From the NCBI RefSeq assembly GCF_020860125.1, contig NZ_JAJBUX010000096.1:1-30828 (forward strand): DNA of 30,828 bases, written 5' to 3'. Under the pieces are notes generated by a model. It did no database searches and was not told the DNA's origin. It saw nothing but the letters and a program-made list of their open reading frames with translations. The stretch comes from Cloacibacillus sp. (GTDB taxonomy: Bacteria > Synergistota > Synergistia > Synergistales > Synergistaceae). Shown one piece after another: positions 23,534-30,469 of the stretch. Position numbers and translations under genes: made by a program. Position 1 is the first letter of the stretch, and each line of letters starts with the position of its first letter.

Positions 23534-23617
23534 GGCAGCTGGCTGTCATAACTCGTGCAGAGAGTTTTCAGACCCTATAGCTTTGCGTCGCCGTCTTTGG
23601 ACGGGTTTGCCTTTGAC
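23534..23617 (-). ncRNA. Cyclic di-GMP-I riboswitch (GEMM-I)
   Basis: Read on the minus strand from 23617 the sequence has the GEMM-I landmarks in order: AAAGGCAAACC; a hairpin CCGTC-CAAA-GACGG; CGACGCAAAGCTATAGGG; a variable hairpin (ACTC...GAGT); and TATGACAGCCAGCTGCC, whose GCC closes with the 5' GGC. The aptamer length (about 84 bases) is normal. One deviation is the tetraloop, CAAA rather than GNRA, which may weaken the tertiary docking. The start codon of the membrane protein gene is 57 bases beyond the aptamer. No terminator lies between them, so control is more likely at translation. TATCTGG just after the aptamer (23524-23518) can pair with CCAGGATA (23486-23479), which contains the ribosome binding site, with one bulged G. 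Confidence 0.85.
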
Positions 23618-23800
23618 TCTGTTGTCCGTATAAAAAGATACTCTTGTGTCCTTTAACACTGGCGTTTTTATTCTTAATTATTCGTGGATCGATTGAGATG
23701 ATAATATAGTAGTTGTTATTTTGTGTCAATTAGTCTAAAGATTCCATCTTCGTTTCTAGGCAACGCGCAGTCCCCTAACAGAAACATTGAGCAGCCCGTG

Positions 23801-23821
23801 ATGCCGGGTGGCGGCATTTTT
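23801..23821 (+). terminator. Terminator with a competing upstream hairpin
   Basis: ATGCCG (23801-23806) pairs with CGGCAT (23812-23817) around GGTGG and is followed by TTTTT. An overlapping alternative hairpin uses GC-A-GCCCG (23791-23798) with CGGG-T-GGC (23805-23812). The two cannot form together, which is the layout of a transcription attenuator. Confidence 0.6.
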
Positions 23822-23873
23822 CGCTTTCACATGACAGCGGCAGGCCTCGGTGAACATTTATAGGAGGAAAATC

Positions 23874-23960
23874 ATGTTTATTTTCTTAATATCTAAGATA
23901 ATTTACGGCGAACGTTGTGAAATCGCAAAAAATGACGCTGCCCGGCAGCACGAACGTTGA
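23874..23960 (+). CDS. Possible 28-residue small protein
   Basis: ATG 23874 is preceded at six bases by a perfect AGGAGG (23862-23867). The 28-codon frame begins with a short hydrophobic stretch (MFIFLISKIIYG) followed by a charged tail (ERCEIAKNDAARQHER). The ORF lies directly downstream of the attenuator-like terminator and is the only candidate target of that leader. It may be a membrane micropeptide or the remains of a longer gene. I recognise no family. Confidence 0.4.
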   Translation: MFIFLISKIIYGERCEIAKNDAARQHER

Positions 23961-24065
23961 CGGCTGACTCATGAGTTTGCCCCCTGCACAAACACTTGAA
24001 AGCCTGTTGTTGATGCCTATGCCGCCGGACGGCGTCATTCACAGCGTTCATGGTGCACGGCAGGA

Positions 24066-27000
24066 TTACAAAAACTGCCGTTTTATATAATCGGCACGTT
24101 TATATGCGCCCAATTCCTCATAAAGCGACACGGCGTTATTGGCGTAGTATTCGTATGGCATTTTTAAATGATTCAATAATTCTCTCTTATGTCTTACATC
24201 TGAGAATTTTACGACATACGCTTTTGACATTTCATGAACTGCGCGCCAGCTTTTTCTTCCCGATGTGATAAGAAAGTCAGCATTTTTTAACGATCTGACG
24301 GCACTGGCTATATCTCTTTCCCACACGTCGTCGATAGCTTTCAGACTGTAAAGCACAGGTGTACAGCAGCCTCCGCGGGAACTTTCGAACGATAAGGTAC
24401 TTTCTTTGATATGCCTATGGAATAACGCGTTGTCACCAAGCCCCAGCGCAGCGTCGGCTGCATGTGCCTGAAAGTGGCTCTGTCCGCTAAATAGTCCCCT
24501 TTCCCTGCATAAAGCCGTACAATATTCAAACTCTTTTTTTGCAAATTCGTCGTCTCCGCGCCATTGGTGGATCTCTCCAATATAACAATGCGGCGCGAGA
24601 CGGTTCAATGTATAAAATTTCTTCTCACACTCTAATTTTTCAAAGATTTTGACTGATTCTCTAAATACCGTAATTGCTGTGTCGTAGTCGCGTTCGATCA
24701 TGTACGCGGTGCCAATGAAACGAAGCGCAAGCCCTATATGCTTATCCTTGCCTTTCTTTTTCGCATGATGTAGTATCTCTTTCGCTGTTTTTTTCAAAGC
24801 GTCGGCATTGTCGGTTTGTAGGTGTTGATAACCTGTGTTTTCAAGACAATGAAGCGATATTTCTAAAAGACCATCCTGTTCAGCCAGCCTGGAGGCAAGA
24901 TTTGTCACGTTTATTCCCGCCGTATATTCCCCCCAGCTGATTAAATAACATCCATACATCGCATAGTAGGAGGCTTTTAATCTACGCAGTAAACGAGCGT
25001 CGCCTATGGCGCTTTCGCCGCATCTTTCAAATACTTGCGTGACGGCCTTGAATTTTTCTTCGGTGTCAATTTTATTGCTGAAAGGCATAGAACACTCTAA
25101 AAGAACCCCGTCCTCTATCAAGGGGAAAAGTATATGGTTAAGATTAAGGTCAAAGTAAATTTCCTCAAGACGCTGTTCCAACAACTTTACATCTTCTCCC
25201 GCTATTTTGTAATGATAACATAAAGTTGCCGATAATTCAGGTTTCCATATGTGTGGATAATATTTTGCAGACAGGAATTTTGCGATACTTTTGTGAAGGT
25301 ATATCCTCTTAAAACCAGAAAGGGAACGATATACACTTTCTTTAATGTTTTCATGAGAAAAGTCTACAAAGAACCTGCCGTCGCTTTCAATTTCACGTAT
25401 CATATCTCTGCAAAGCAGATCGGACAACGGCTCGTAGATATTTTCACACGGCATAGAAAGCGCTGCCGCGATGTTTTCCGCAGACGCCGGTCCGCCGAAT
25501 ACGGAAAGGCACGACAATATATCACGCTGTAGCACGCTGAGCTCTTCGAAGCGGCTCATTATCAGTTTATCAAGAGCTACTGAACAGTCCGCTTCCGCAT
25601 GGTCTCTAACTTTTCTTACCATTTCCGCAAGTAATAACGGGATTCCCTCGCTTTTATCAAAGAAATAATCTTCGTTTCTCTTTTCTAATATATCTTCTTT
25701 CAAAAAATAACGACAATAGCTGACTGTCTCATCTTTGGAAAAAGGCGGCAGAGGTATGTCCATAAGGCAATGATGAAACTCGATTTTGATGTTATAAAGA
25801 AATTTTATTATCGTATCAGAAAATTCAGGGCGGCTCGTAAAAAAGAAGATCGCAGGAAGCCGCAACTTCATAATGAAGATACGCAATAGAGCCAACGAAT
25901 GTTCGTCGTACCAATGCAGATCTTCAAAAATCAACATAAGCCGCTTTCCCGCGCATAGTCTATTAACGAGCATGGCGAGCGTATGTCCGACAGCGAATAT
26001 TTCACGCTCTGGAGAAAGCGGGGCTCCACGGATCTGCATATTATCCGGCAGGTCGTAGAAATAACGGGACAATATTGCGATAGAGTCCCCTCCTATCGAT
26101 AAAGCGCGGTCATTATATTTTTTGGTAATTTGACGTACAAACTCATTCCATGAGGAATATCGGAATCTTTCTCCCACAGGTAATGGGAGGGTGCTGAATA
26201 ATTCGACATTTTCGTCCTTAAGCAGCTTTACAGCCCTATTGACGAGTGTTGTTTTGCCAATACCGGCCTCTCCGTATATACAACAGAACAACATCTCGCC
26301 GCTATACCTGGAAGCGTTGCCGATAATTTCATTGATTTCACAATTACGTCCATAAAAGAAATTATTCATATGCAACGCATTTCCGTCTGAATCAGCCAGC
26401 AGCTTTTGAGCTGATTGACGCAAATGGGCGTCGGGGGCAACGCCATCTTCCTCCAGTCGTTCGCAGAAAGTCCTGTAAAGAGACAGCGCTTTGGATGGCG
26501 TCTTCATACTAATATAGCAACGCATCAATAGGAGTAATGTATCTTCATCAAATGGCTCAAGTTTAAGAATGGCCGATAGCGTTTCCGCCTTCATACTCTC
26601 CGGACCAGCCGTATAAATAGAGCTCCTTTCTTTTAAATATTTGACAACTTTATCTTTGATATCCTTTTTTGTATAACGCAGCCACTCGTCAAACTCGGGA
26701 GATGACGGCAGCTCAAGGTTTTTTAGCGGCTCTTCAAATATTACCGTTGGTAAGGTGCATTCCGCCGGAAGCGCGCATAGTTCTTCAACATCGGTTATAA
26801 AACAGCATAATGAAAGCTCTCTGCCGCAGGAGCAAAAGTTTTGCGGCAGAATTTTTTTTAGCTGATAAACCGCATTACGGATATTTCCCGCCGCCTCGCG
26901 CTCTCCCTTGTCCCCCCAAAGCAGCCCGGCTATTTTCTCTCTTGAAGAGATTCCCTCCAGGGCGATATAAAACAAAAGGGCCTCTGCTTTTTTAAACGGC

Positions 27001-27089
27001 AGGGTAAGCTCTTCTCCGTTTTTTTCAATGCGGGCTTTTCCAAGTAAATGGAATTTAAGAATGTCTTGTTTGTCCAAAGGGCGCTCCAT
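24066..27089 (-). CDS. SARP/BTAD-domain STAND ATPase transcriptional regulator
   Basis: A 1007-residue AfsR-like regulator. Residues 10-100 form an OmpR-type winged helix of the SARP kind (LKFHLLGKARIEKNGEEL, KAEALLFYIALEG). Residues 125-235 form the bacterial transcriptional activation domain (PEFDEWLRYTKKDI, LRLLMRCYISM-type helices, ALSLYRTFCERLEEDGVAPD). A STAND NTPase follows, with Walker A GEAGIGKT at 273-280 and Walker B LMLIFEDLHWYDEHSL near 384-399. The C-terminal 400 residues are helical TPR-like repeats, likely the sensor. Such proteins switch on neighbouring genes, often biosynthetic clusters, when the sensor part binds a ligand or protein. It is divergent from the PLP enzyme gene 27341, its most likely target. 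The ribosome site is weak and lies in a hairpin (27093-27108). Confidence 0.87.
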   Translation of the reverse strand: MERPLDKQDILKFHLLGKARIEKNGEELTLPFKKAEALLFYIALEGISSREKIAGLLWGDKGEREAAGNIRNAVYQLKKILPQNFCSCGRELSLCCFITDVEELCALPAECTLPTVIFEEPLKNLELPSSPEFDEWLRYTKKDIKDKVVKYLKERSSIYTAGPESMKAETLSAILKLEPFDEDTLLLLMRCYISMKTPSKALSLYRTFCERLEEDGVAPDAHLRQSAQKLLADSDGNALHMNNFFYGRNCEINEIIGNASRYSGEMLFCCIYGEAGIGKTTLVNRAVKLLKDENVELFSTLPLPVGERFRYSSWNEFVRQITKKYNDRALSIGGDSIAILSRYFYDLPDNMQIRGAPLSPEREIFAVGHTLAMLVNRLCAGKRLMLIFEDLHWYDEHSLALLRIFIMKLRLPAIFFFTSRPEFSDTIIKFLYNIKIEFHHCLMDIPLPPFSKDETVSYCRYFLKEDILEKRNEDYFFDKSEGIPLLLAEMVRKVRDHAEADCSVALDKLIMSRFEELSVLQRDILSCLSVFGGPASAENIAAALSMPCENIYEPLSDLLCRDMIREIESDGRFFVDFSHENIKESVYRSLSGFKRIYLHKSIAKFLSAKYYPHIWKPELSATLCYHYKIAGEDVKLLEQRLEEIYFDLNLNHILFPLIEDGVLLECSMPFSNKIDTEEKFKAVTQVFERCGESAIGDARLLRRLKASYYAMYGCYLISWGEYTAGINVTNLASRLAEQDGLLEISLHCLENTGYQHLQTDNADALKKTAKEILHHAKKKGKDKHIGLALRFIGTAYMIERDYDTAITVFRESVKIFEKLECEKKFYTLNRLAPHCYIGEIHQWRGDDEFAKKEFEYCTALCRERGLFSGQSHFQAHAADAALGLGDNALFHRHIKESTLSFESSRGGCCTPVLYSLKAIDDVWERDIASAVRSLKNADFLITSGRKSWRAVHEMSKAYVVKFSDVRHKRELLNHLKMPYEYYANNAVSLYEELGAYKRADYIKRQFL

Positions 27090-27334
27090 TCTCTGCGTTG
27101 ATACGCAGATAATTTTTATTTATTCCAGATTTGATAAAATGTATCAAAAAAATCATAAAATATGCGTAAAAAATAAAAATAAACGAACTTTGTTTATAAA
27201 ACAACCCTTGTGATCTTGGTCTGATTTTATATGTATTTTACGCTTAATCTATATACTTGCAAACAACAAAGACAGATTATCTGTTAGTCAGCCATCATTT
27301 ATTAATACTATGAGAACGAAAATATTGAGGAGGT
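27090..27334. promoter_or_regulatory. Divergent promoter region with TTGATA half-sites
   Basis: This AT-rich 245-bp region serves the regulator (-) and the PLP enzyme/transporter pair (+). TTGATA occurs at 27098-27103 and 27131-27136, exactly 33 bases apart. The inverse TATCAA occurs at 27142-27147, forming TTTGATA-aaatg-TATCAAA at 27130-27148. CTGCG-TTGATA-CGCAG (27093-27108) forms a hairpin immediately before the regulator start. TATACT at 27252-27257 is a candidate -10 for the + strand genes, without a clear -35. Confidence 0.5.
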
Positions 27335-27340
27335 ATGGTT

Positions 27341-28558
27341 ATGCATAATTTCGCAAATATCCCTAAAATGGTACAGTTGGCCGATGAGTCGTTTGAGAAA
27401 ATAAAAAGATCAGGGCTGTCAGGTGTAACGGGGAAAGATATTGGCAGAGAGATGATGCGGATGAAAAACGGGCATGTTTTCATGAATATGTCCAGCTGCA
27501 GTTATTTAGGATTAAATGATTTTCCCACAGTTAAACAGGGTTTGCTGGACGGTCTTGAAGAGGCGGGCGGTATCCAAATAGCGGCAGCCCCATTAAGGGT
27601 CCGTTTAGCTATCGTAGATGAAGTAAATGAAGAATTCGGAAACTTTATGGGCTGCAACGCATTTATGACATGGACGTGTTCGTTAGCCTCCTTCGGAATC
27701 CTCCCACTGCTGGCCGCCGGGCTTTTTACCGGTAATAAGCCGCCGGTCATGGTCTATGATAAAAATGCACACTTTTGTATGAATTACATGAAGGCGGCCT
27801 GTGCTGACGAGACGGAGGTGATCACTATCAACCACAATGACATGGCGGCGCTGGAAAAAATATGCAAAACTAAAAACCCTGTCGTGTATCTTTGTGAAAG
27901 TCTTTATAGCACGGGTGGCGTCACATGCCTGGATGAAATACTGCGGCTGCAAGAAAAATATGGTATGTATATTTTGATCGACGAAGCTCACGGACTCTCC
28001 GTTGTTGGTAAGAACGGAAAGGGACTGTTAATCGATAAACTTGGAGCACTAAACGATAGATCGTTTTTTATCGCTTCATTAGAAAAGGGATTTGGCGCCC
28101 ACGGCGGAGGCGTTATTTTGTTTTCTGACAAAAAATTACTCGATATAATTGAAAGATACGGAGGTCCGCTCGAATGGAGCGCTCCCGTTCCTTCGATGAT
28201 CTGTGGTTCTACACGAGCCTGTCTGAAACTTCATGCTGACGGTACTGTCGATAATTTACAAAAGATATTGCATGAGAAGGTCAGACTTTTTGACCAGCTT
28301 ATGGATATCAAAGAGAGCGACCTTTGGAGCGCGGTTAGAGTTATCAAATACCCTGACGAAGACGAACTGTTTTATACTGGCATTCGCCTGTTTGAAGAAG
28401 GGTTCTATACCTCGACTGTTGCCTTCCCGACCGTAAAAGGAGGCAATTCAGGATTACACATAATGTTACGTGCTAATATGGAAGATGAAGAACTGAGAAA
28501 GTTTGCCGGCCTTCTGAAGCTTATAAAATTAGAATGGGCCGATAGGAAGAGGAAATGA
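27341..28558 (+). CDS. Alpha-oxoamine synthase family PLP enzyme (BioF/KBL/SPT/CqsA-like)
   Basis: This family condenses an amino acid with an acyl-CoA or acyl-ACP, releasing CO2, to give an alpha-aminoketone. Landmarks are NMSSCSYLGLNDFP near residue 50, the stacking histidine H144 (DKNAHFCMNY), ITINHNDMAALE, ESLYSTGGV, D214 and H217 in LIDEAHGLSVVG, and the Schiff-base lysine K249 in SLEKGFGAHGGG. Length (405) is normal. The C-terminal substrate-binding segment differs: VAFPTVKGGNSGLHIML replaces the PPTVP...ARLRLTL type, so the usual carboxylate-binding arginines appear to be absent. No other biotin, sphingolipid or threonine-catabolism gene lies nearby. I chose ATG 27341, which has GAGGAGG seven bases upstream. 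The stop overlaps the transporter start as ATGA. Confidence 0.85.
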   Translation: MHNFANIPKMVQLADESFEKIKRSGLSGVTGKDIGREMMRMKNGHVFMNMSSCSYLGLNDFPTVKQGLLDGLEEAGGIQIAAAPLRVRLAIVDEVNEEFGNFMGCNAFMTWTCSLASFGILPLLAAGLFTGNKPPVMVYDKNAHFCMNYMKAACADETEVITINHNDMAALEKICKTKNPVVYLCESLYSTGGVTCLDEILRLQEKYGMYILIDEAHGLSVVGKNGKGLLIDKLGALNDRSFFIASLEKGFGAHGGGVILFSDKKLLDIIERYGGPLEWSAPVPSMICGSTRACLKLHADGTVDNLQKILHEKVRLFDQLMDIKESDLWSAVRVIKYPDEDELFYTGIRLFEEGFYTSTVAFPTVKGGNSGLHIMLRANMEDEELRKFAGLLKLIKLEWADRKRK

Positions 28559-29451
28559 GGTACTCTATTATTTTTGTCATATTAATAGCGGTTTCGTCCA
28601 TCATGATAGAGGATTCCACGGCTCGCTATCCACTATGGTTTTCGATATTTTTTAATACTCTTATGACCGTGGTGATCTTTAATCTAATGTGTATAAAAAA
28701 GATCAAAGAGACTTACGCGGCATGTGTCAAATATAAGGGTGTTGCGCTGCGGATGATGCTGTTTACTTTGTTGATCTATACGCTCTGTTTTTTCAGTACT
28801 GAGATGGTGGGGGCATCCAATTACAACTCTTTTTATTTTGCAGGCAGTGCGCTGCTTGGCTATTGGTTTCTAAAGGCGGAAAGGGAAAAACGCCGGGTAA
28901 ATGTCCGAATGTCTGTTGTTTTGCTGATACTTTGCGTTGCCTATGGCGCTTACTTGTGTTTTTCTGCACGGAGCGTAACCACGTGCTCCTTAGGAATATT
29001 ATGGGCCGTTACCGGCAGCGTCAGCGGTTATTTTTATGCCGTTGATTCCTCCCGATTTGCACAGCTGGCGGGAACTTCAGCAAACCAGATACTCGCGCTG
29101 CGTTTTGACCTGCTGCTGCTATTCTCCTTATTTATGCTGCCGAAAGATACTATGCAGCTTGTCAATTCGCGGAGTATGCTCTACATGTTTGTTTTAGCGT
29201 TGACCGGCACTGCATTGCCGGTCTATTTCCTGCAAAGGGGTATTAATGTTATAGGAGCGGAGGTAAACGGGATAATCGTTGCGTTTATCCCGTTTCTGAC
29301 GATGATTCTGTCGGTGATATTCTACAGGGTGTTCGACCTTAATGAATCTGGTTTTGTGATAATACTGACGGCGTTGCTTATTTTGCCGTTATTCCCCTAT
29401 GGGAAGATCAAAAGATGTAAATTTGTGAACAGGAACGGAAAACTGTTGTAA
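28555..29451 (+). CDS. EamA/DMT-superfamily transporter
   Basis: A 298-residue protein of about ten hydrophobic segments arranged as two five-helix halves, the drug/metabolite transporter layout. Recognisable parts are NYNSFYFAGSALLGYWFLKAERE at the end of the first half and LTGTALPVYFLQRGINVIGAEVNGIIVAFIPFLTMILSVIFY in the second half, which is the classic EamA end region. DMT proteins usually export metabolites such as amino acids or their derivatives. Coupling to the PLP enzyme by ATGA overlap suggests export of that enzyme's product, or uptake of its substrate. It ends with a short Lys/Arg tail. Confidence 0.82.
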   Translation: MRYSIIFVILIAVSSIMIEDSTARYPLWFSIFFNTLMTVVIFNLMCIKKIKETYAACVKYKGVALRMMLFTLLIYTLCFFSTEMVGASNYNSFYFAGSALLGYWFLKAEREKRRVNVRMSVVLLILCVAYGAYLCFSARSVTTCSLGILWAVTGSVSGYFYAVDSSRFAQLAGTSANQILALRFDLLLLFSLFMLPKDTMQLVNSRSMLYMFVLALTGTALPVYFLQRGINVIGAEVNGIIVAFIPFLTMILSVIFYRVFDLNESGFVIILTALLILPLFPYGKIKRCKFVNRNGKLL

Positions 29452-29456
29452 TATCG

Positions 29457-29509
29457 ACATTCCCTCAGCAAGAACAGAAAAGCACCGGCTCTTCTCGCTG
29501 GGGGAATGT
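29457..29509. repeat. Long imperfect hairpin between convergent genes
   Basis: ACATTCCCTCAGC (29457-29469) pairs over 13 positions (one G-T) with GCTGGGGGAATGT (29497-29509). An inner AGAA/TTCT helix extends it to about 17 pairs. No T-run follows on either strand, so it is not a standard Rho-independent terminator, although its position between convergent genes suits transcript 3'-end protection. Confidence 0.55.
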
Positions 29510-29577
29510 GCATATTGATGCAAAATCACATAAATTATCGTAATGGGCACATATTCTGTCTACTCACAGTCAGCGCT

Positions 29578-30432
29578 CTATACGATGTCTAGGGCTGTTT
29601 TTCTCTTTGGCGCGGGGAATTCGCGGTCGATGAGACGGAGCTCTTCTTCCGTCAGGGTTATGCCGCCCGCCGCCGCGTTGCTCAGCGCGTGTTGTTTTTG
29701 TCCGCTGCGGGGAATGGCGATCACGTTTCCGCTGCGGATGGCGAAGGCGAGGAGTATTTGCGCGACGGTGGCGTCATGGTTTGCGGCGATCTTGCTGAGC
29801 GTCCCGCTGCCGTAGAGTCCGCGGTGCAGGCCGCCGCCCTGCGCCAGCGGACAGTAGCCCATCACGGGGATGCGGCGCTCCGTCAGCCACGGAAGCAGGG
29901 AGTATTCAATGCCGCGCGAGGCTATGTGATAGAGCACCTGGTTCGCGGCGCAGTTTTTTCCGCCGGGGACGTTCCACAGCTCCCGCATGTCGTCAGTGTC
30001 GAAATTGGAGACGCCCCAGCGGCGAATCAGGCCCCTCTTTTTCAGCTCTTCCATACAGGCGGCCGTCTCTTCCAGAGGCACGGGGCCCCGCCAGTGCAGC
30101 AGGTATAGGTCAAGGTAGGTCGTGCCCATGCGCTCGAGGCTTGCCTCGCAGCTTTTGAAGATGCGCTCCCGCCCCGCGTTGTGCGGATAGACTTTGGAGA
30201 CTAGGAACAGTCTTTCTCGGTCAAGCTCTCTTACCGCCTGCCCCACGAGCCTCTCGGCTCTGCCCTCTCCGTACATCTCCGCGGTGTCGATCAGGGTCAT
30301 ACCCGCCTCTACGCCCGCGATCAGCGCCTCTTTTTCCTGTTCAGCCTTTTCTTTATGGTCTCCGAGAAACCATGTGCCCTGTCCGATGGCGGGGACTGTT
30401 TCACCGTCGGGAAAGCGAATCTGTCTGTCCAT
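29578..30432 (-). CDS. Aldo/keto reductase
   Basis: A 284-residue NADPH-dependent aldo/keto reductase. The catalytic tetrad is D49 and Y54 (LIDTAEMYGEG), K80 (FLVSKVYP) and H113 (LYLLHWRG). Barrel strand motifs GVSNFD and CAANQVLYHI and the cofactor region AIPRSGQKQHALSNAAA follow. Sequences of this kind reduce small aldehydes or keto sugars, and substrate prediction is not possible. It is 37 bases downstream of recN on the minus strand, with a weak ribosome site (GAGAGGTAAAT before ATG 30432), and could be co-transcribed with it. Confidence 0.92.
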   Translation of the reverse strand: MDRQIRFPDGETVPAIGQGTWFLGDHKEKAEQEKEALIAGVEAGMTLIDTAEMYGEGRAERLVGQAVRELDRERLFLVSKVYPHNAGRERIFKSCEASLERMGTTYLDLYLLHWRGPVPLEETAACMEELKKRGLIRRWGVSNFDTDDMRELWNVPGGKNCAANQVLYHIASRGIEYSLLPWLTERRIPVMGYCPLAQGGGLHRGLYGSGTLSKIAANHDATVAQILLAFAIRSGNVIAIPRSGQKQHALSNAAAGGITLTEEELRLIDREFPAPKRKTALDIV

Positions 30433-30469
30433 AGAATTTACCTCTCAAGTTTATATGATAGCGAAGCCG

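Larger units (their letters stand above)
23477..24065. other. 589-bp intergenic region with riboswitch, attenuator-like leader and small ORF
   Basis: Two regulatory RNAs face away from each other here. A c-di-GMP riboswitch on the minus strand (23534-23617) serves the membrane protein gene. On the + strand a leader ends in a terminator (23801-23821), followed by a 28-codon ORF with a perfect ribosome site. The AT-rich centre (23690-23740) can house the promoters for both. From 23961 to 24065 there is an imperfect palindrome (ATGCCGCCGGACGGCGTCAT, about 24018-24037) near the end of the convergent regulator gene, but no gene. Confidence 0.55.

Noticed and set aside
23737..23812. Second GEMM riboswitch on the + strand
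   Set aside because: GATGCCGGGTGGC resembles a GEMM 3' end, but the upstream half lacks the required GGCAAACC, tetraloop hairpin and GACGCAAAG blocks. It is explained as an attenuator-like leader instead.
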